DNA from: Nocardia farcinica | Lineage (GTDB): Bacteria > Actinomycetota > Actinomycetes > Mycobacteriales > Mycobacteriaceae | Direction: 5' to 3' | Length of the DNA stretch: 64,000 nt | Assembly: GCF_001182745.1 (NCBI RefSeq) | Contig: NZ_LN868939.1 | Coordinates: forward strand, 310,001-374,000 | Shown: positions 18,521-28,202 of the stretch, in pieces | Layout: each line of letters begins with the position of its first letter | How positions within the stretch are numbered: position 1 is the first letter of the stretch | The notes under the pieces: model-generated | What the model saw: only the letters and a program-made list of their open reading frames with translations | Told to the model about the DNA's origin: nothing | The model's database searches: none | Translations under genes and position numbers: made by a program

Positions 18521-20149
18521 TCAGGGACGTTGCTGCTGCTCGGAAGCCAGATTCGCCATGATCTCGGCGACCGAGAGCCGGCGCTGGCCGTCCCCGGAAC
18601 CCCCACCCTCCTCGCGACGCCGACGGCGCGACGAGGTGCCGATGGTGGGCGTCGTGGGACGCGGCGACGGCGTTTCGGCCGCCGGGGTGCGCGACGGTTG
18701 CTGCTCGTCGGGGACAGGTGCGTCCGGCGAACCGGGGGGTGCACCCGCGGCAGCAGGCACGGTGGACGGGTGCGCGCCGGCGGTCGGCGAGTCGGCGGCG
18801 GTGCCGGAGCCGGCGACCGGGGCGCTCGGACCGGCGGCGGACGGGTCTGCACCGGCAGCGGTCGCACCGACGGCGGTGCTCGAACCCACCGCGGCGCTCG
18901 GTTCGGTAGCGCCCGAAGCAGCGGCCACGCCGGAACCGGCGGCTCCGCTAGAAGCGGCGGGCACACCGGGATCAGCGGGCACGTCGGTACCAGTCGCCCT
19001 GCCTGGACCGGTCGCCACACCGGAACCAGCGGCCGTGCCGGAACCGGTGGCACCCGAACCCGCGGCGACGCCCGGACCGGTGGGCGCGGCGCCGGAACCG
19101 GGCGCGGCGGGATTCGCACCGGAGACGGTGGCTGATCCAGCGGCGGACGACGTCTTCCCCGAGGTGCCCGTACGCGCGGCGGCAGTGCTGGACCCGGCGG
19201 CGGCAGTGCTGGACCCGGCGGCGGGATTCGATCCGGCGGCGGCGGAAGCATTCGCCCCAGTGGCGGCCTTGCTCCCACCCGCCGGGGTGGGGTCCGAACC
19301 GGCGGCGGACGAACGACCGGACGAGGCCGGCGACCCGCCGGCAGGCCGTGTCGCGGCACCGGCAGCGGCGTCATCGTCGGAGGAAGCGGGATCGTCCGCC
19401 GCGTAGGCGTCGGCCCAGGTGCCGACCTCGCGGTCGCGGACGGTCTCGAAGGGGTGGGGCCAGGTCGGCGGGCGCAGCCGGGCGGGCGCGTCCGGAGGGG
19501 CCGGTTCGTCGTCGGCGGGCACGACGGAGGTCTCGGCCGTCACCGGGTCGTCGTCGGGGCTGGCGAAGGCGGGCGGGGCCGGGTGCTCGGGAACGAATAC
19601 CGGCGTCAGCGGATTGCGCGCCGCCTGCCCGGTACCGGCATTCGCCGAGCTACCGTTCGCCGGCGCCGCGGCGGTGCCGGGCAGCTCCGGTACGCGCATG
19701 GCCTCGGCGCGCAGCGCGGGGCGATCCATCGGCAAGTCGCCGTCGAAGAGGCGCTGCAGGCTCTGGCGCAGCACGCTCAGTTCGGCGCGCAGCGCGGCCA
19801 GTTCGGCGGCGTCGGCGCCGACCTCCTCGCGGACCCTGGCCTCCACTCCCAGCTCGTACTCGCGGCGCGCGGTGATCTCCCGCTCGAGCTGCAACTCGTA
19901 GACCGTCTGCAGATCGCGCACCTTCGCCTTGTCCACCGCCGCGTCCTTGCGGTACTTGGTGGCGGCCATCGCGCCGATGGCGGCGGCCCACAGGGCGGCG
20001 ACCATGCCGACCCGGATCATGTGCACGCTGTTGCTGAAGATCAGGAACACACTGGCAACCAGGCCGAGCAGGATCAGCGTGCCGATGAAGAATCTTCCCG
20101 CGTGGTCCCGTCGCGGACGGGAAGTGCTGCTACGGGAGGGTGAAGCCAT
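18521..20149 (-). CDS. DUF6779-like membrane protein with long Ala/Gly/Ser/Pro-rich tail
   Basis: This 542-residue protein begins with a basic cytoplasmic segment, two adjacent membrane helices (about residues 20-40 and 45-65), and a coiled-coil region (~70-135; KAKVRDLQTVYELQLEREIT). This conserved part matches the position of Rv3604c. The remaining ~350 residues are low complexity, with many GSG, AGS and PAA repeats between about 18680 and 19330, and a conserved-looking end (VAEIMANLASEQ). The function is unknown. A structural role at the envelope is plausible. Confidence 0.8.
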   Translation of the reverse strand: MASPSRSSTSRPRRDHAGRFFIGTLILLGLVASVFLIFSNSVHMIRVGMVAALWAAAIGAMAATKYRKDAAVDKAKVRDLQTVYELQLEREITARREYELGVEARVREEVGADAAELAALRAELSVLRQSLQRLFDGDLPMDRPALRAEAMRVPELPGTAAAPANGSSANAGTGQAARNPLTPVFVPEHPAPPAFASPDDDPVTAETSVVPADDEPAPPDAPARLRPPTWPHPFETVRDREVGTWADAYAADDPASSDDDAAAGAATRPAGGSPASSGRSSAAGSDPTPAGGSKAATGANASAAAGSNPAAGSSTAAAGSSTAAARTGTSGKTSSAAGSATVSGANPAAPGSGAAPTGPGVAAGSGATGSGTAAGSGVATGPGRATGTDVPADPGVPAASSGAAGSGVAAASGATEPSAAVGSSTAVGATAAGADPSAAGPSAPVAGSGTAADSPTAGAHPSTVPAAAGAPPGSPDAPVPDEQQPSRTPAAETPSPRPTTPTIGTSSRRRRREEGGGSGDGQRRLSVAEIMANLASEQQQRP

Positions 20150-20220
20150 GCACGCCAGGGTAGCCTGCCCGGGGACCCACGCCCATCGTCAGCGGACGTG
20201 ATTACCGTCGGAATTGTTTG

Positions 20221-20694
20221 CTATGTGGTTGCCGTCTCATCGGTGGGGTCGTCGGGGGCACGACAGCAATACTCGAGCCACAACGCCGCGGCGACCAGGG
20301 CGACACCCGCGGAGAGACCGACGATCGCGCCCGGCGCATCGGCCGCCGCCGCCGTCAACGTGCCGCGCTGCGGGAACACCCAGCACAGGAAGCCCAGCCA
20401 GATCCCGGCCGCGATCGAGCCGACCTGCACCGACGCCTTCGCCAGGGCGACCGCGCGGGCGGCGGTGATCGGATGCAACTTGCGCCCGGTGCCCACCTCC
20501 TCGTTGCGCACCCTGGCCCGGATCACGAAGGCGAGCACCACCTCGAGGGCGGCCACCGGATACAGCGACGCGCCCGCGAAGACCGAGATGGGCGGCAGGC
20601 TGCCGTAGGCGAAGCGGGTGGCCGCCCAGGCCAGCAGCGCCGCGATCAGGACGTTGGCCACCAGGTCCAGCGCCTTGGTCGGCTTCAGTTTCAC
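20221..20694 (-). CDS. DUF3180 membrane protein
   Basis: A 157-residue protein with four membrane helices: LVANVLIAALLAWAATRF, ISVFAGASLYPVAALEVVLA, SVQVGSIAAGIWLGFLCW and GAIVGLSAGVALVAAALWLE. The conserved GRKLHPITAARAVALAKASV segment lies between helices 2 and 3. The GTG start overlaps the folK stop (GTGA). It corresponds to Rv3605c, which always sits at the end of this folate operon. The reason for the link is not known. Confidence 0.88.
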   Translation of the reverse strand: MKLKPTKALDLVANVLIAALLAWAATRFAYGSLPPISVFAGASLYPVAALEVVLAFVIRARVRNEEVGTGRKLHPITAARAVALAKASVQVGSIAAGIWLGFLCWVFPQRGTLTAAAADAPGAIVGLSAGVALVAAALWLEYCCRAPDDPTDETATT

Positions 20695-21236
20695 GAGGGC
20701 AACCCTTCCCCCGGAACCGCCGAGGCGCGCAGGGACAGATCGGTGCGCCGCACGCCGTCGCGTTCGGCCGGGTCGAGCGCGGCCAGCCAGTCGCGCACCG
20801 GGCGCTCGACGTCGCCGACGGCCAGCCGCGCGTGCGGCTCGGCCTCCAGCCAGGGGATCAGCACGAACGCCCGCTCGTGCGCGCGCGGGTGCGGCACCGT
20901 CAGCTCCGGATCGGCGCTGACCACCGGGCCGTCGGTGTCCGCGCACCAGATCACGTCGACATCGAGCGTGCGCGCACCCCACCGCACCGCCCGCGTCCGG
21001 TGGGCGGCCCGCTCCAGCCGCTGCCCGAGCGCGAGCCAGTCGCGGCAGCCGCGATCCGGATCGTCGACGACCAGGATCGCGTTGAGGAAATCGTCCTGCT
21101 CGACACCGCCCCACGGTGCCGTCGTGTAGACCGAGGACACCGCGACCAGCCGGTCGGCGACGGCGTCCACCACGCTGCGCAGGTACCCGAGCCGATCGCC
21201 CAGATTCGAACCGATCGACAACACCGCCCTGCTCAC
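20691..21236 (-). CDS. folK: 6-hydroxymethyl-7,8-dihydropterin pyrophosphokinase
   Basis: This 181-residue HPPK transfers pyrophosphate from ATP to hydroxymethyl-dihydropterin. Key segments are [22 protein letters not shown], the metal-binding RTLDVDVIW and [18 protein letters not shown] start, overlapping the folB stop (GTGA). Confidence 0.95.
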   Translation of the reverse strand: MSRAVLSIGSNLGDRLGYLRSVVDAVADRLVAVSSVYTTAPWGGVEQDDFLNAILVVDDPDRGCRDWLALGQRLERAAHRTRAVRWGARTLDVDVIWCADTDGPVVSADPELTVPHPRAHERAFVLIPWLEAEPHARLAVGDVERPVRDWLAALDPAERDGVRRTDLSLRASAVPGEGLPS

Positions 21237-21661
21237 CGCGGCTCCCTGGTGCGGGTGGTGACGACCCGGACGTCGGCGAAGGTGTGCGGGATCGGGGCGG
21301 CGGGCTTGTGCACCACGACCTCCGCGCGCTGGATGCGCGGGTCGGCCATCACGTCGTCGGCGATCTCGGAGACGACCGTCTCGATCAGGTTGCGCGGCGG
21401 GCCCGCGACGATGCGCACGGCCCGCTCGGCCAGCGCACCGTAGTCGACGGTGGCGGCCAGGTCGTCGGAGGCGGCCGCGACGGTGAAATCCACCCACACG
21501 GTCAGGTCCACCACGAACTCCTGGCCGTCGCGGCGCTCGTGCTCGAACACGCCGTGCCTGCCGAACACACGCAGACCGCGCAGTTCGATGCGGTCGAGTT
21601 CCGCGCGCGAGTGGTCGGCCGGCTCGCCCGAACGCGCGGCCGGTGCGGTCTGCTCGGTCAT
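21233..21661 (-). CDS. folB: Dihydroneopterin aldolase
   Basis: A 142-residue enzyme with about 24 extra N-terminal residues before the core. The core shows [18 protein letters not shown], catalytic surroundings [10 protein letters not shown], and [16 protein letters not shown]. It cleaves dihydroneopterin to glycolaldehyde and the pterin used by FolK. The ATG overlaps the folP stop (ATGA). Confidence 0.94.
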   Translation of the reverse strand: MTEQTAPAARSGEPADHSRAELDRIELRGLRVFGRHGVFEHERRDGQEFVVDLTVWVDFTVAAASDDLAATVDYGALAERAVRIVAGPPRNLIETVVSEIADDVMADPRIQRAEVVVHKPAAPIPHTFADVRVVTTRTREPR

Positions 21662-22533
21662 CCCACGGCTCCTCGGACCTTCGGCGGCTGCGCCCGCTGC
21701 CAGGCATCGACGACGGCGATCGCATCCAGTGAGGACCGCACGTCGTGCACCCGCACACCCCACGCGCCGTACAGCGCGGCGAGCGCGGAGACCGTGGCGG
21801 TGGCGACCTCGCGCCCGTCGGGCGGGCGGGGTCCGTTCGCGTCGGCGAGCAGGGCGCCGAGGAAACGCTTGCGGGAGGCGCCGATCAAGACCGGCAGCCC
21901 CGCCTCGACGAATTCCGGCAGCGCGGCCAGCAGCGCCCAGTTGTGCGCGGCGTTCTTGGCGAAGCCGAGGCCGGGATCGAGGATCAGCCTGCCCGGATCC
22001 ACGCCGGAACGCACCGCCAGCTCGACCTGCGCGTCGAGTTCGGTGCGCACCTCGGCGACGACGTCCTCGTAGTGGTCGGCGGGCCCGGTGTGCCGGTAGT
22101 CGGCGGCGGCCCGCCAGTGCATCAGGATCCACGGCACGTCGGCCTCGGCCACGACCTTCACCATGTCGGCGTCGGCGCGGCCGCCGGAAACGTCGTTGAT
22201 CACCGAGACACCCGCCGCGAGCGCGGCCTCGGCGACCGCGGCGCGCATGGTGTCGACGCTGGTGGGCACCCCCGCGGCGACCAGGCCCTGGATCACCGGG
22301 GTCACCCGCGCGGCCTCGGTCGCCGGATCGACCCGGACCGCGCCGGGCCGGGTCGACTCCCCGCCGACGTCGATGATGTCCGCGCCCGCCTCGTACAGCT
22401 CGACGCCGTGCGCGATGGCACGGTCCGGGTCGAGGTAGCGGCCGCCGTCGGAGAAGGAGTCGCTGGTCACGTTCACCACGCCCATCACGACACAGCGGCG
22501 CCCGCCGCGCGCGGTGACATTCGTGGCGGACAC
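21658..22533 (-). CDS. folP: Dihydropteroate synthase
   Basis: A TIM-barrel enzyme of 291 residues that couples pterin pyrophosphate to p-aminobenzoate and is the sulfonamide target. Motifs: [43 protein letters not shown] and GASRKRFLG. The GTG at 22533 is preferred because AGGGAGG lies 6 nt upstream. An alternative GTG at 22548 would overlap the folE stop but has no ribosome site. Confidence 0.95.
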   Translation of the reverse strand: MSATNVTARGGRRCVVMGVVNVTSDSFSDGGRYLDPDRAIAHGVELYEAGADIIDVGGESTRPGAVRVDPATEAARVTPVIQGLVAAGVPTSVDTMRAAVAEAALAAGVSVINDVSGGRADADMVKVVAEADVPWILMHWRAAADYRHTGPADHYEDVVAEVRTELDAQVELAVRSGVDPGRLILDPGLGFAKNAAHNWALLAALPEFVEAGLPVLIGASRKRFLGALLADANGPRPPDGREVATATVSALAALYGAWGVRVHDVRSSLDAIAVVDAWQRAQPPKVRGAVG

Positions 22534-22544
22534 CGCGGCCTCCC

Positions 22545-23231
22545 TCACTTACGCAGGATCAGATCGAGCGCCTCGGCACGCGAGGCGGCGTTGGTCTGCA
22601 GCAGGCCGCGCACGGCGGAGGTGGTGGTGCTGGCGCCGGGCTTGCGGATGCCGCGCATGGCCATGCACAGGTGCTCGGCCTCGACCACCACGATCGCGCC
22701 GCGCGGCTCCAGCTTGCGCATCACCGCGTCGGCGATCTGACTGGTCAGCCGTTCCTGCACCTGCGGGCGCTTGGCGTACAGGTCGACCAGCCTGGCCAGC
22801 TTGGACAGCCCGGTGACCCGGCCCGCCGGGCCGGGGATGTAGCCCACGTGCGCGACGCCGTGGAAGGACACCAGGTGGTGCTCACAGGTCGAGTACATCG
22901 GGATGTCGCGGACCAGCACCAGCTCCTGATGACCTTCGTCGAAGGTGGTGTCGAGCACGCGATCCGGTTCGACGTACAGCCCCGCGAACATCTCGCGATA
23001 GGCGCGCGCCACCCGGGCCGGGGTGTCGATCAGCCCGGGCCGGTCGGGGTCCTCGCCGACGGCGATCAGCAGTTCGCGAATCGCCGCCTCCGCGCGCGGC
23101 TGGTCGAACGGACGGCCCGTGGCCAGGGCGTGCAGCGGCGGCTCGGCGACCGCGGGCTGCGCGTCGTCGTCGAAGGCGGCCCGGTCCAGCCCGTTCGGGA
23201 CCTGGTCCACCGCATTATGGTTGGCCGACAA
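22545..23231 (-). CDS. folE: GTP cyclohydrolase I
   Basis: A 228-residue enzyme that opens the folate pathway by converting GTP to dihydroneopterin triphosphate. It carries the zinc ligands in [13 protein letters not shown] and [14 protein letters not shown], plus the [15 protein letters not shown] signature. The start is TTG at 23231 with a GGAGG site 9 nt upstream. It is the first gene of the folE-folP-folB-folK-DUF3180 operon, all overlapping, and begins 72 nt after ftsH. Confidence 0.95.
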   Translation of the reverse strand: MSANHNAVDQVPNGLDRAAFDDDAQPAVAEPPLHALATGRPFDQPRAEAAIRELLIAVGEDPDRPGLIDTPARVARAYREMFAGLYVEPDRVLDTTFDEGHQELVLVRDIPMYSTCEHHLVSFHGVAHVGYIPGPAGRVTGLSKLARLVDLYAKRPQVQERLTSQIADAVMRKLEPRGAIVVVEAEHLCMAMRGIRKPGASTTTSAVRGLLQTNAASRAEALDLILRK

Positions 23232-23302
23232 TCGAGGACACCTCCAAATCCGCGCCGGCAATCGTTCGGCACCGGCGAGGGTCGAGCCTAATCGTCGCCG
23301 GA

Positions 23303-25693
23303 TCAGTTCCGGCCGTTCGGTCCGTCCCAGTCGCGGTTGTCGTCGTCCTCGCCGCGCGATCCGGGATGCGCCGGGTCCTCGCCCCGGCCGCTGTGCTGCG
23401 GGTCGCCCCACGGCTGGAAACCGCCGGGCTGCGGCTGTTCGGCGGGCCTGCCCCAGCCGCCGTATCCGGGCTGCGCACCCGGCTGCTGCGGCGCTTCGTC
23501 GCGCGGCGGCCAGCCGGGGGCCGACCAGCCCGCGGGGGCGCCGTAGTCGGGGCGCGACCCGTGCGTGCCGCCCTGGCGCGGGTAGGCCTGGGTCGGCGCG
23601 TGCGGCGAGGGGTAACCGCCGCCCTGCTGATGCGGGTAGGCGTACTGCGGTTGCGCCTGGTAACCCTGCTGCGGGTACCCGTTGGCGGGCACCGGCTCGC
23701 GCTGCTGCTGGGCCGCCACCGGCACCGCGGGTTCGGCCGGCTGCTCCGGCGGCCACGGCTCACCGCGCTCGGCGGCCAGCTCGCCCGGGGTCTTCACCGG
23801 CGGCTTGTCCGAGGGGATGCGCTCACCGAAATCGTTGAACGCGGTGATGCGCGGGCGCTTGGTGACCGAGGCGAGGATCTGCTCGAGATCCTTGCGGTGC
23901 AGCGTCTCGCGCTCGAGCAGTGCGGTGGCGAGGTCGTCGAGCACGTCGCGGTACTCGTTGAGGATGGCCCACGCCTCGGTGTGCGCGGCCTCGATGAGGT
24001 TGCGCACCTCCTCGTCGATCTCGCGGGCGACCTCGTGCGAGTAGTCCGAGGCCATGCCCATCGACCGGCCAAGGAACGGGTCACCCTGCTCCTGGCCGTA
24101 GCGGACCGCGCCAAGCCGGGCACTCATGCCGTACTCGGTGACCATCGCGCGGGCGATCTTGGTGGCCTGGTCGATGTCGGAGGACGCGCCGGTGGTCGGC
24201 TCGTGGAACACCAGCTCCTCGGCCGCGCGGCCGCCCATCGCCATCACCAGGCGGGCGATCATCTCCGAGCGGGTCATCAGGCCCTTGTCGTCCTCGGGCA
24301 CCGTCATGGCGTGGCCGCCGGTGCGGCCGCGGGCCAGGATGGTGACCTTGTAGACCGGCTCGATGTCGGGCATCGCCCAGGCGGCCAGGGTGTGACCGCC
24401 CTCGTGGTAAGCGGTGATCTTCTTCTCGTGCTCGCTGATGATGCGGCTCTTGCGGCGCGGACCGCCGATCACGCGATCGACCGACTCCTCGAGCGCCTCG
24501 CCGGTGATGACCGCGCCGTTCTCGCGGGCGGTGAGCAGCGCGGCCTCGTTGATGACGTTGGCCAGGTCCGCACCCGACATGCCGACGGTGCGCTTGGCCA
24601 GCCCGTCCAGATCGGCGTCCGGGGAGATCGGCTTGCCCTGCGAGTGCACCCGCAGGATGGCGCGACGGCCGGCCAGGTCGGGATTGCCGACCGGGATCTG
24701 GCGGTCGAAGCGACCGGGGCGCAGCAGTGCGGGGTCGAGGATGTCGGGACGGTTGGTCGCGGCGATCAGGATGATGCCGGTGCGGTCGCCGAAGCCGTCC
24801 ATCTCGACGAGCAGCTGGTTGAGGGTCTGCTCGCGCTCGTCGTGGCCGCCGCCCAGGCCGGCGCCGCGCTGGCGGCCGACCGCGTCGATCTCGTCGACGA
24901 AGATGATGCAGGGGCTGTTCTGCTTGGCCTGCTCGAACAGGTCGCGCACCCGGGAGGCGCCGACACCGACGAACATCTCGACGAAGTCGGAACCGGAGAT
25001 GGTGAAGAACGGCACACCCGCCTCGCCCGCGACCGCGCGCGCCAGCAGGGTCTTGCCGGTGCCGGGCGGGCCGTAGAGCAGCACGCCCTTGGGGATCTTC
25101 GCGCCGAGCGCCTGGTAGCGCACCGGATTCTGCAGGAAGTCCTTGATCTCGTAGAGCTCCTCGACCGCCTCGTCGGCGCCCGCGACGTCGGCGAAGGTGG
25201 TCTTGGGCATGTCCTTGGACAGCTGCTTGGCCTTGGACTTGCCGAAGCCCATCATGCCGCCGCGGCCACCGCCCTGCATCCGGGCCATGACGAAGAGGAA
25301 CAGGCCGAGCAGGATCACCATCGGCAGCACGAACAGCAGGATCTGCGCGAGCCAGCTGTCCTGCTTGACCACCGTGTTGTACGGCGCGCCGGAGCTCTGC
25401 ACGGCGTCGAAGATCTTGGCCGAGGTCTCGCTGCCGCCGGGGTACTTGGCGATGATGCGGTCCGCGCCCTTGGTGGCGTCGTTGCCGTTCTTCAGATCGA
25501 TCCGCAGCTGCTGCTCGCGATCATCGATCTGGACGTTCTCGATGTTGCCCTTGTCCTGGAGCTGGGCCAGCGCCACCGACGTGTCGACGCTCTGCCAGCC
25601 GCGCGTGTCGTCTCCGAAGTAGCTGAACGCATAGATCACCAGCAGGATGCCGGAGACTATGGCCAGGGTGCGAAACACTGTCTTGCGGTTCAT
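23303..25693 (-). CDS. ftsH: ATP-dependent zinc metalloprotease FtsH
   Basis: A 796-residue membrane-anchored AAA+ protease. It has two N-terminal helices (about 8-26 and 113-135) around a periplasmic domain, then Walker A GPPGTGKT, Walker [12 protein letters not shown], the second region of homology ([20 protein letters not shown]) and the zinc site HEGGH at residues 430-434. After the protease domain an unusual 150-residue tail rich in Pro, Gln, Gly and Tyr replaces the short tail of most bacterial FtsH, as in other Mycobacteriales. It degrades misfolded membrane and short-lived proteins. Confidence 0.97.
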   Translation of the reverse strand: MNRKTVFRTLAIVSGILLVIYAFSYFGDDTRGWQSVDTSVALAQLQDKGNIENVQIDDREQQLRIDLKNGNDATKGADRIIAKYPGGSETSAKIFDAVQSSGAPYNTVVKQDSWLAQILLFVLPMVILLGLFLFVMARMQGGGRGGMMGFGKSKAKQLSKDMPKTTFADVAGADEAVEELYEIKDFLQNPVRYQALGAKIPKGVLLYGPPGTGKTLLARAVAGEAGVPFFTISGSDFVEMFVGVGASRVRDLFEQAKQNSPCIIFVDEIDAVGRQRGAGLGGGHDEREQTLNQLLVEMDGFGDRTGIILIAATNRPDILDPALLRPGRFDRQIPVGNPDLAGRRAILRVHSQGKPISPDADLDGLAKRTVGMSGADLANVINEAALLTARENGAVITGEALEESVDRVIGGPRRKSRIISEHEKKITAYHEGGHTLAAWAMPDIEPVYKVTILARGRTGGHAMTVPEDDKGLMTRSEMIARLVMAMGGRAAEELVFHEPTTGASSDIDQATKIARAMVTEYGMSARLGAVRYGQEQGDPFLGRSMGMASDYSHEVAREIDEEVRNLIEAAHTEAWAILNEYRDVLDDLATALLERETLHRKDLEQILASVTKRPRITAFNDFGERIPSDKPPVKTPGELAAERGEPWPPEQPAEPAVPVAAQQQREPVPANGYPQQGYQAQPQYAYPHQQGGGYPSPHAPTQAYPRQGGTHGSRPDYGAPAGWSAPGWPPRDEAPQQPGAQPGYGGWGRPAEQPQPGGFQPWGDPQHSGRGEDPAHPGSRGEDDDNRDWDGPNGRN

Positions 25694-25969
25694 AGAGCGT
25701 AGGCCGGGCGGCCAGTCCTTTCCGGTTTCTCCGGGTTCTGCCTAGCGAAACGTCGGGCACATCGTGGGGCATTCCGCTCCCGGCCCCGTCCGCGTGCGGG
25801 GGATTCGGATGCGGACAAGCCACGTTACCGCGTACGGTCTACTCGATACATCGCGCAGTTCGGCAGTTGGTGCAGTTCGACAGGTAAACGGCCGGGGAAC
25901 GGCGGTGGTTCCCGATTCCGCGCGCCGGTTTACCCCGAGTGGTCACAATCATGGCATGTACGGCCTATC

Positions 25970-26959
25970 GTGAGCGACGACACAAGACGAAGCGCAGGGG
26001 GTATGGACATAGTCGAGCTACGGACACCCACCGCGATCGTCCGGCACGGCGGCGGCCGACTGGTCGTGCTGCGCCCGGGCGGAGAAGGCGACGAGGGCGA
26101 GCGCGTTCTGGATGTTCCGATCGGTGACCTGCTCAAGGTCCGGCTGAGCAGACGCGCCGACGACGCCGTCGTCATCGAGATCTACCTGCGGTATCCGACC
26201 CCGGTGCTCACCGGGGTGCCCGCCGACCGCACGCCGCTGCCGGTCCTCATCGCCGAGCACGACGTGCCCGCGGCCAGCCGCATCGTCGAACGCATCAACG
26301 ACCAGATCCTCACCGCGCAGCGCGTCGACATCGCCGCGCCCGACCTCGATCCCCCGGCCCCGGTGTGGACCGCCGACGGCCCGACCCGCGGCGACGTGGA
26401 CCGGGCGGTGTCGCGGATGACCAGGCACGAGGAGGCCGCCGACGCCGTCGCCGCCCTGCACCACTACGTGCTGGGCGACGAGTACGTGCTCGAGACCGCC
26501 GTCGCCACCGCCCGCCCGCCCGCGGGGACCGGCACCGGCCTGCTGGCCGCCACCACCGGCCGGGTGCTGTTCGTCGCGCTCGGCCCGGACGAGAGTTACG
26601 CCTACGAACTGCCGGTGACCGCGGTGCTGTGGGCGCATTGGAGCGAGACCGCCCCCACCGCGCCGGGCGAGATCGGCGCCGACCGCGGCCGCAGCTGCGT
26701 GGAGGTGCACGACGGCAACCGGACGCTGTGCTTCACCGGCGTCGATCGCGCCGACATGGAGCGGGTGGCGTTCGCGGTGAACTTCGCGGTGCGGCGCGAG
26801 GCGGTCGACGGCGCCACCGGTCCCGCCGACCCCGGGGTCGCGCAGCTGTACGCGGAATGGGAACTGCTGGTCGAGCGGCATTCCCTGGGCATGGTCGACG
26901 ACGTGCAGTTCCAGCGCTACGGCCGCGGCATCCTGCGCTCGCTGCCGGACGCGGGCTGA
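25970..26959 (+). CDS. Conserved hypothetical protein
   Basis: A soluble protein of up to 329 residues with no recognised domain. The N-terminal half (VELRTPTAIVRHGGGRLVVL ... DLLKVRLSRR) and the second half (TGLLAATTGRVLFVALGP ... ELPVTAVLWAHW) each resemble the beta-rich PH-like fold, and the C-terminus is helical (YAEWELLVERHSLGMVDD), resembling a SHOCT-type helix. GTG 25970 is one possible start. The ATG at 26003 with a purine-rich upstream stretch is the alternative. Confidence 0.6.
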   Translation: MSDDTRRSAGGMDIVELRTPTAIVRHGGGRLVVLRPGGEGDEGERVLDVPIGDLLKVRLSRRADDAVVIEIYLRYPTPVLTGVPADRTPLPVLIAEHDVPAASRIVERINDQILTAQRVDIAAPDLDPPAPVWTADGPTRGDVDRAVSRMTRHEEAADAVAALHHYVLGDEYVLETAVATARPPAGTGTGLLAATTGRVLFVALGPDESYAYELPVTAVLWAHWSETAPTAPGEIGADRGRSCVEVHDGNRTLCFTGVDRADMERVAFAVNFAVRREAVDGATGPADPGVAQLYAEWELLVERHSLGMVDDVQFQRYGRGILRSLPDAG

Positions 26960-26960
26960 C

Positions 26961-27797
26961 TCAGTCGGCGGCCTTCTTCGGCCCGTTGAGTTCGATCCGC
27001 CGCCACGGGCTGGTCGGCCTGGTCCAGAGCCGGAGCAGCTCCATCCGCCGGTCGACGCCGCCGTTCTTGAGTTCGGCCAGGTCCTCGCAGGCTTGCCAGT
27101 AGGTCCAGCCGGTGAGGTAGGCGTCGCCGAACTGCCGCCAGTTGCGGTACTTGCGCTGGGCCAGCGGCAGCGCCCGCATCAGGTAGCCCCAGGCCACGTC
27201 GGCCTCGATGTAGCCTGCGGTGAACGACATCCGCGCCACCGCGACCACGCGGGCCAGATCCCAGGCGTGGATGTCGCTGGGCAGCGGGCGGGCCAGGTGC
27301 TCGGTGAAGCCGATCTTGATGGCCTGGGACCAGATGTCGTAGTCGCGTACCAGCGACTCCGGGTTGTCCATGCCGCGGAACGAGGCGACCTGGCGCAGGA
27401 ACGCGCGGTGCCGGTCGGCCCGCTCGCCGAAGCGGTCGCGCTCGCTGGCGTTGATCGAGGCGGTCACCAGCGGGTGCACCAGCGCGTAGAGCGGGGCGTG
27501 CATGCCGTCGAGCAGCTGTTCCATCGAGGCCTGTGCCTCGGTGCCGTCGGTGATCCCCCACGCCCCGGTGAGGGTGTCGATCGCCAGCTCGCGGCGATCG
27601 CCGAGCGGGTGTTCGCGTTCGGGGCCGAGCAGCAGCGCGTCGTGGAAGGCGTCCCAGCGGGTGGAGTAGAAGCCGCCGAGCGCGAGCGCGCGCAGTTCGT
27701 CGTCGGAGATCGCGGCGCCGGACCAGTGGTCGGGCTCCCGCTTGTCGAGCTCTTCGTACGGGAAGGTCGTCAATGTGGGTATACCGCGGGCAGGCAT
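26961..27797 (-). CDS. DUF1266 domain protein
   Basis: A 278-residue protein whose C-terminal half matches DUF1266: IHAWDLARVVAVARMSFTAG, YIEADVAWGYLMRALPLAQR and WRQFGDAYLTGWTYWQ. The family is cytoplasmic and uncharacterised, with occasional links to polymorphic toxin loci, but nothing here suggests that role. The gene ends 2 bp from the convergent hypothetical gene. Confidence 0.78.
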   Translation of the reverse strand: MPARGIPTLTTFPYEELDKREPDHWSGAAISDDELRALALGGFYSTRWDAFHDALLLGPEREHPLGDRRELAIDTLTGAWGITDGTEAQASMEQLLDGMHAPLYALVHPLVTASINASERDRFGERADRHRAFLRQVASFRGMDNPESLVRDYDIWSQAIKIGFTEHLARPLPSDIHAWDLARVVAVARMSFTAGYIEADVAWGYLMRALPLAQRKYRNWRQFGDAYLTGWTYWQACEDLAELKNGGVDRRMELLRLWTRPTSPWRRIELNGPKKAAD

Positions 27798-27938
27798 GTC
27801 ACCGATTGTTCCCCATGGACCTTTCCGGGGCCGGTGTTATCGCCCAGCGGGGGCGTGTTCGCCCGCTGCGGGACGCAAATTCGCACTCCGGGTATTCATG
27901 CGGTGCCGCATCCGGTTTCGGAGAGCTAATGTGCACGC

Positions 27939-28202
27939 ATGTGTAGTGACATCACCCGCCTGCGCGGCCTGGAGCCTGCCGCTACCGAGCAGGAAATCTA
28001 TGCTGCCGCACTGCAGTACGTGCGCAAGGTCGGTGGTGTGTCCGGCCTGTCCACCACCACCAAGGCAGCGGTGGACAAGGCCGTGGCGACCATCGCGGCC
28101 GCGACCACGACCCTGCTCGCGGAGCTGCCCGACCACCCGGCCGCCGACGGCGTGGAACCGCCCTTGCGGCGCAACCGCGTCAGGGAGGTCGTCACGGACT
28201 GA
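27939..28202 (+). CDS. DUF2277 domain protein
   Basis: An 87-residue protein with the family-defining start MCSDITRLRGLEPAATEQEI and the YVRKVGG motif near residue 27. Family members are small, cytoplasmic and uncharacterised, and the conserved Cys2 is notable. Its 3' end overlaps the convergent PucR-type regulator by 11 bp. Confidence 0.85.
   Translation: MCSDITRLRGLEPAATEQEIYAAALQYVRKVGGVSGLSTTTKAAVDKAVATIAAATTTLLAELPDHPAADGVEPPLRRNRVREVVTD

Noticed and set aside
22534-22548. Upstream GTG as folP start overlapping the folE stop
   Set aside because: No ribosome site precedes it, whereas the GTG at 22533 has a strong AGGGAGG at proper spacing. It remains possible.
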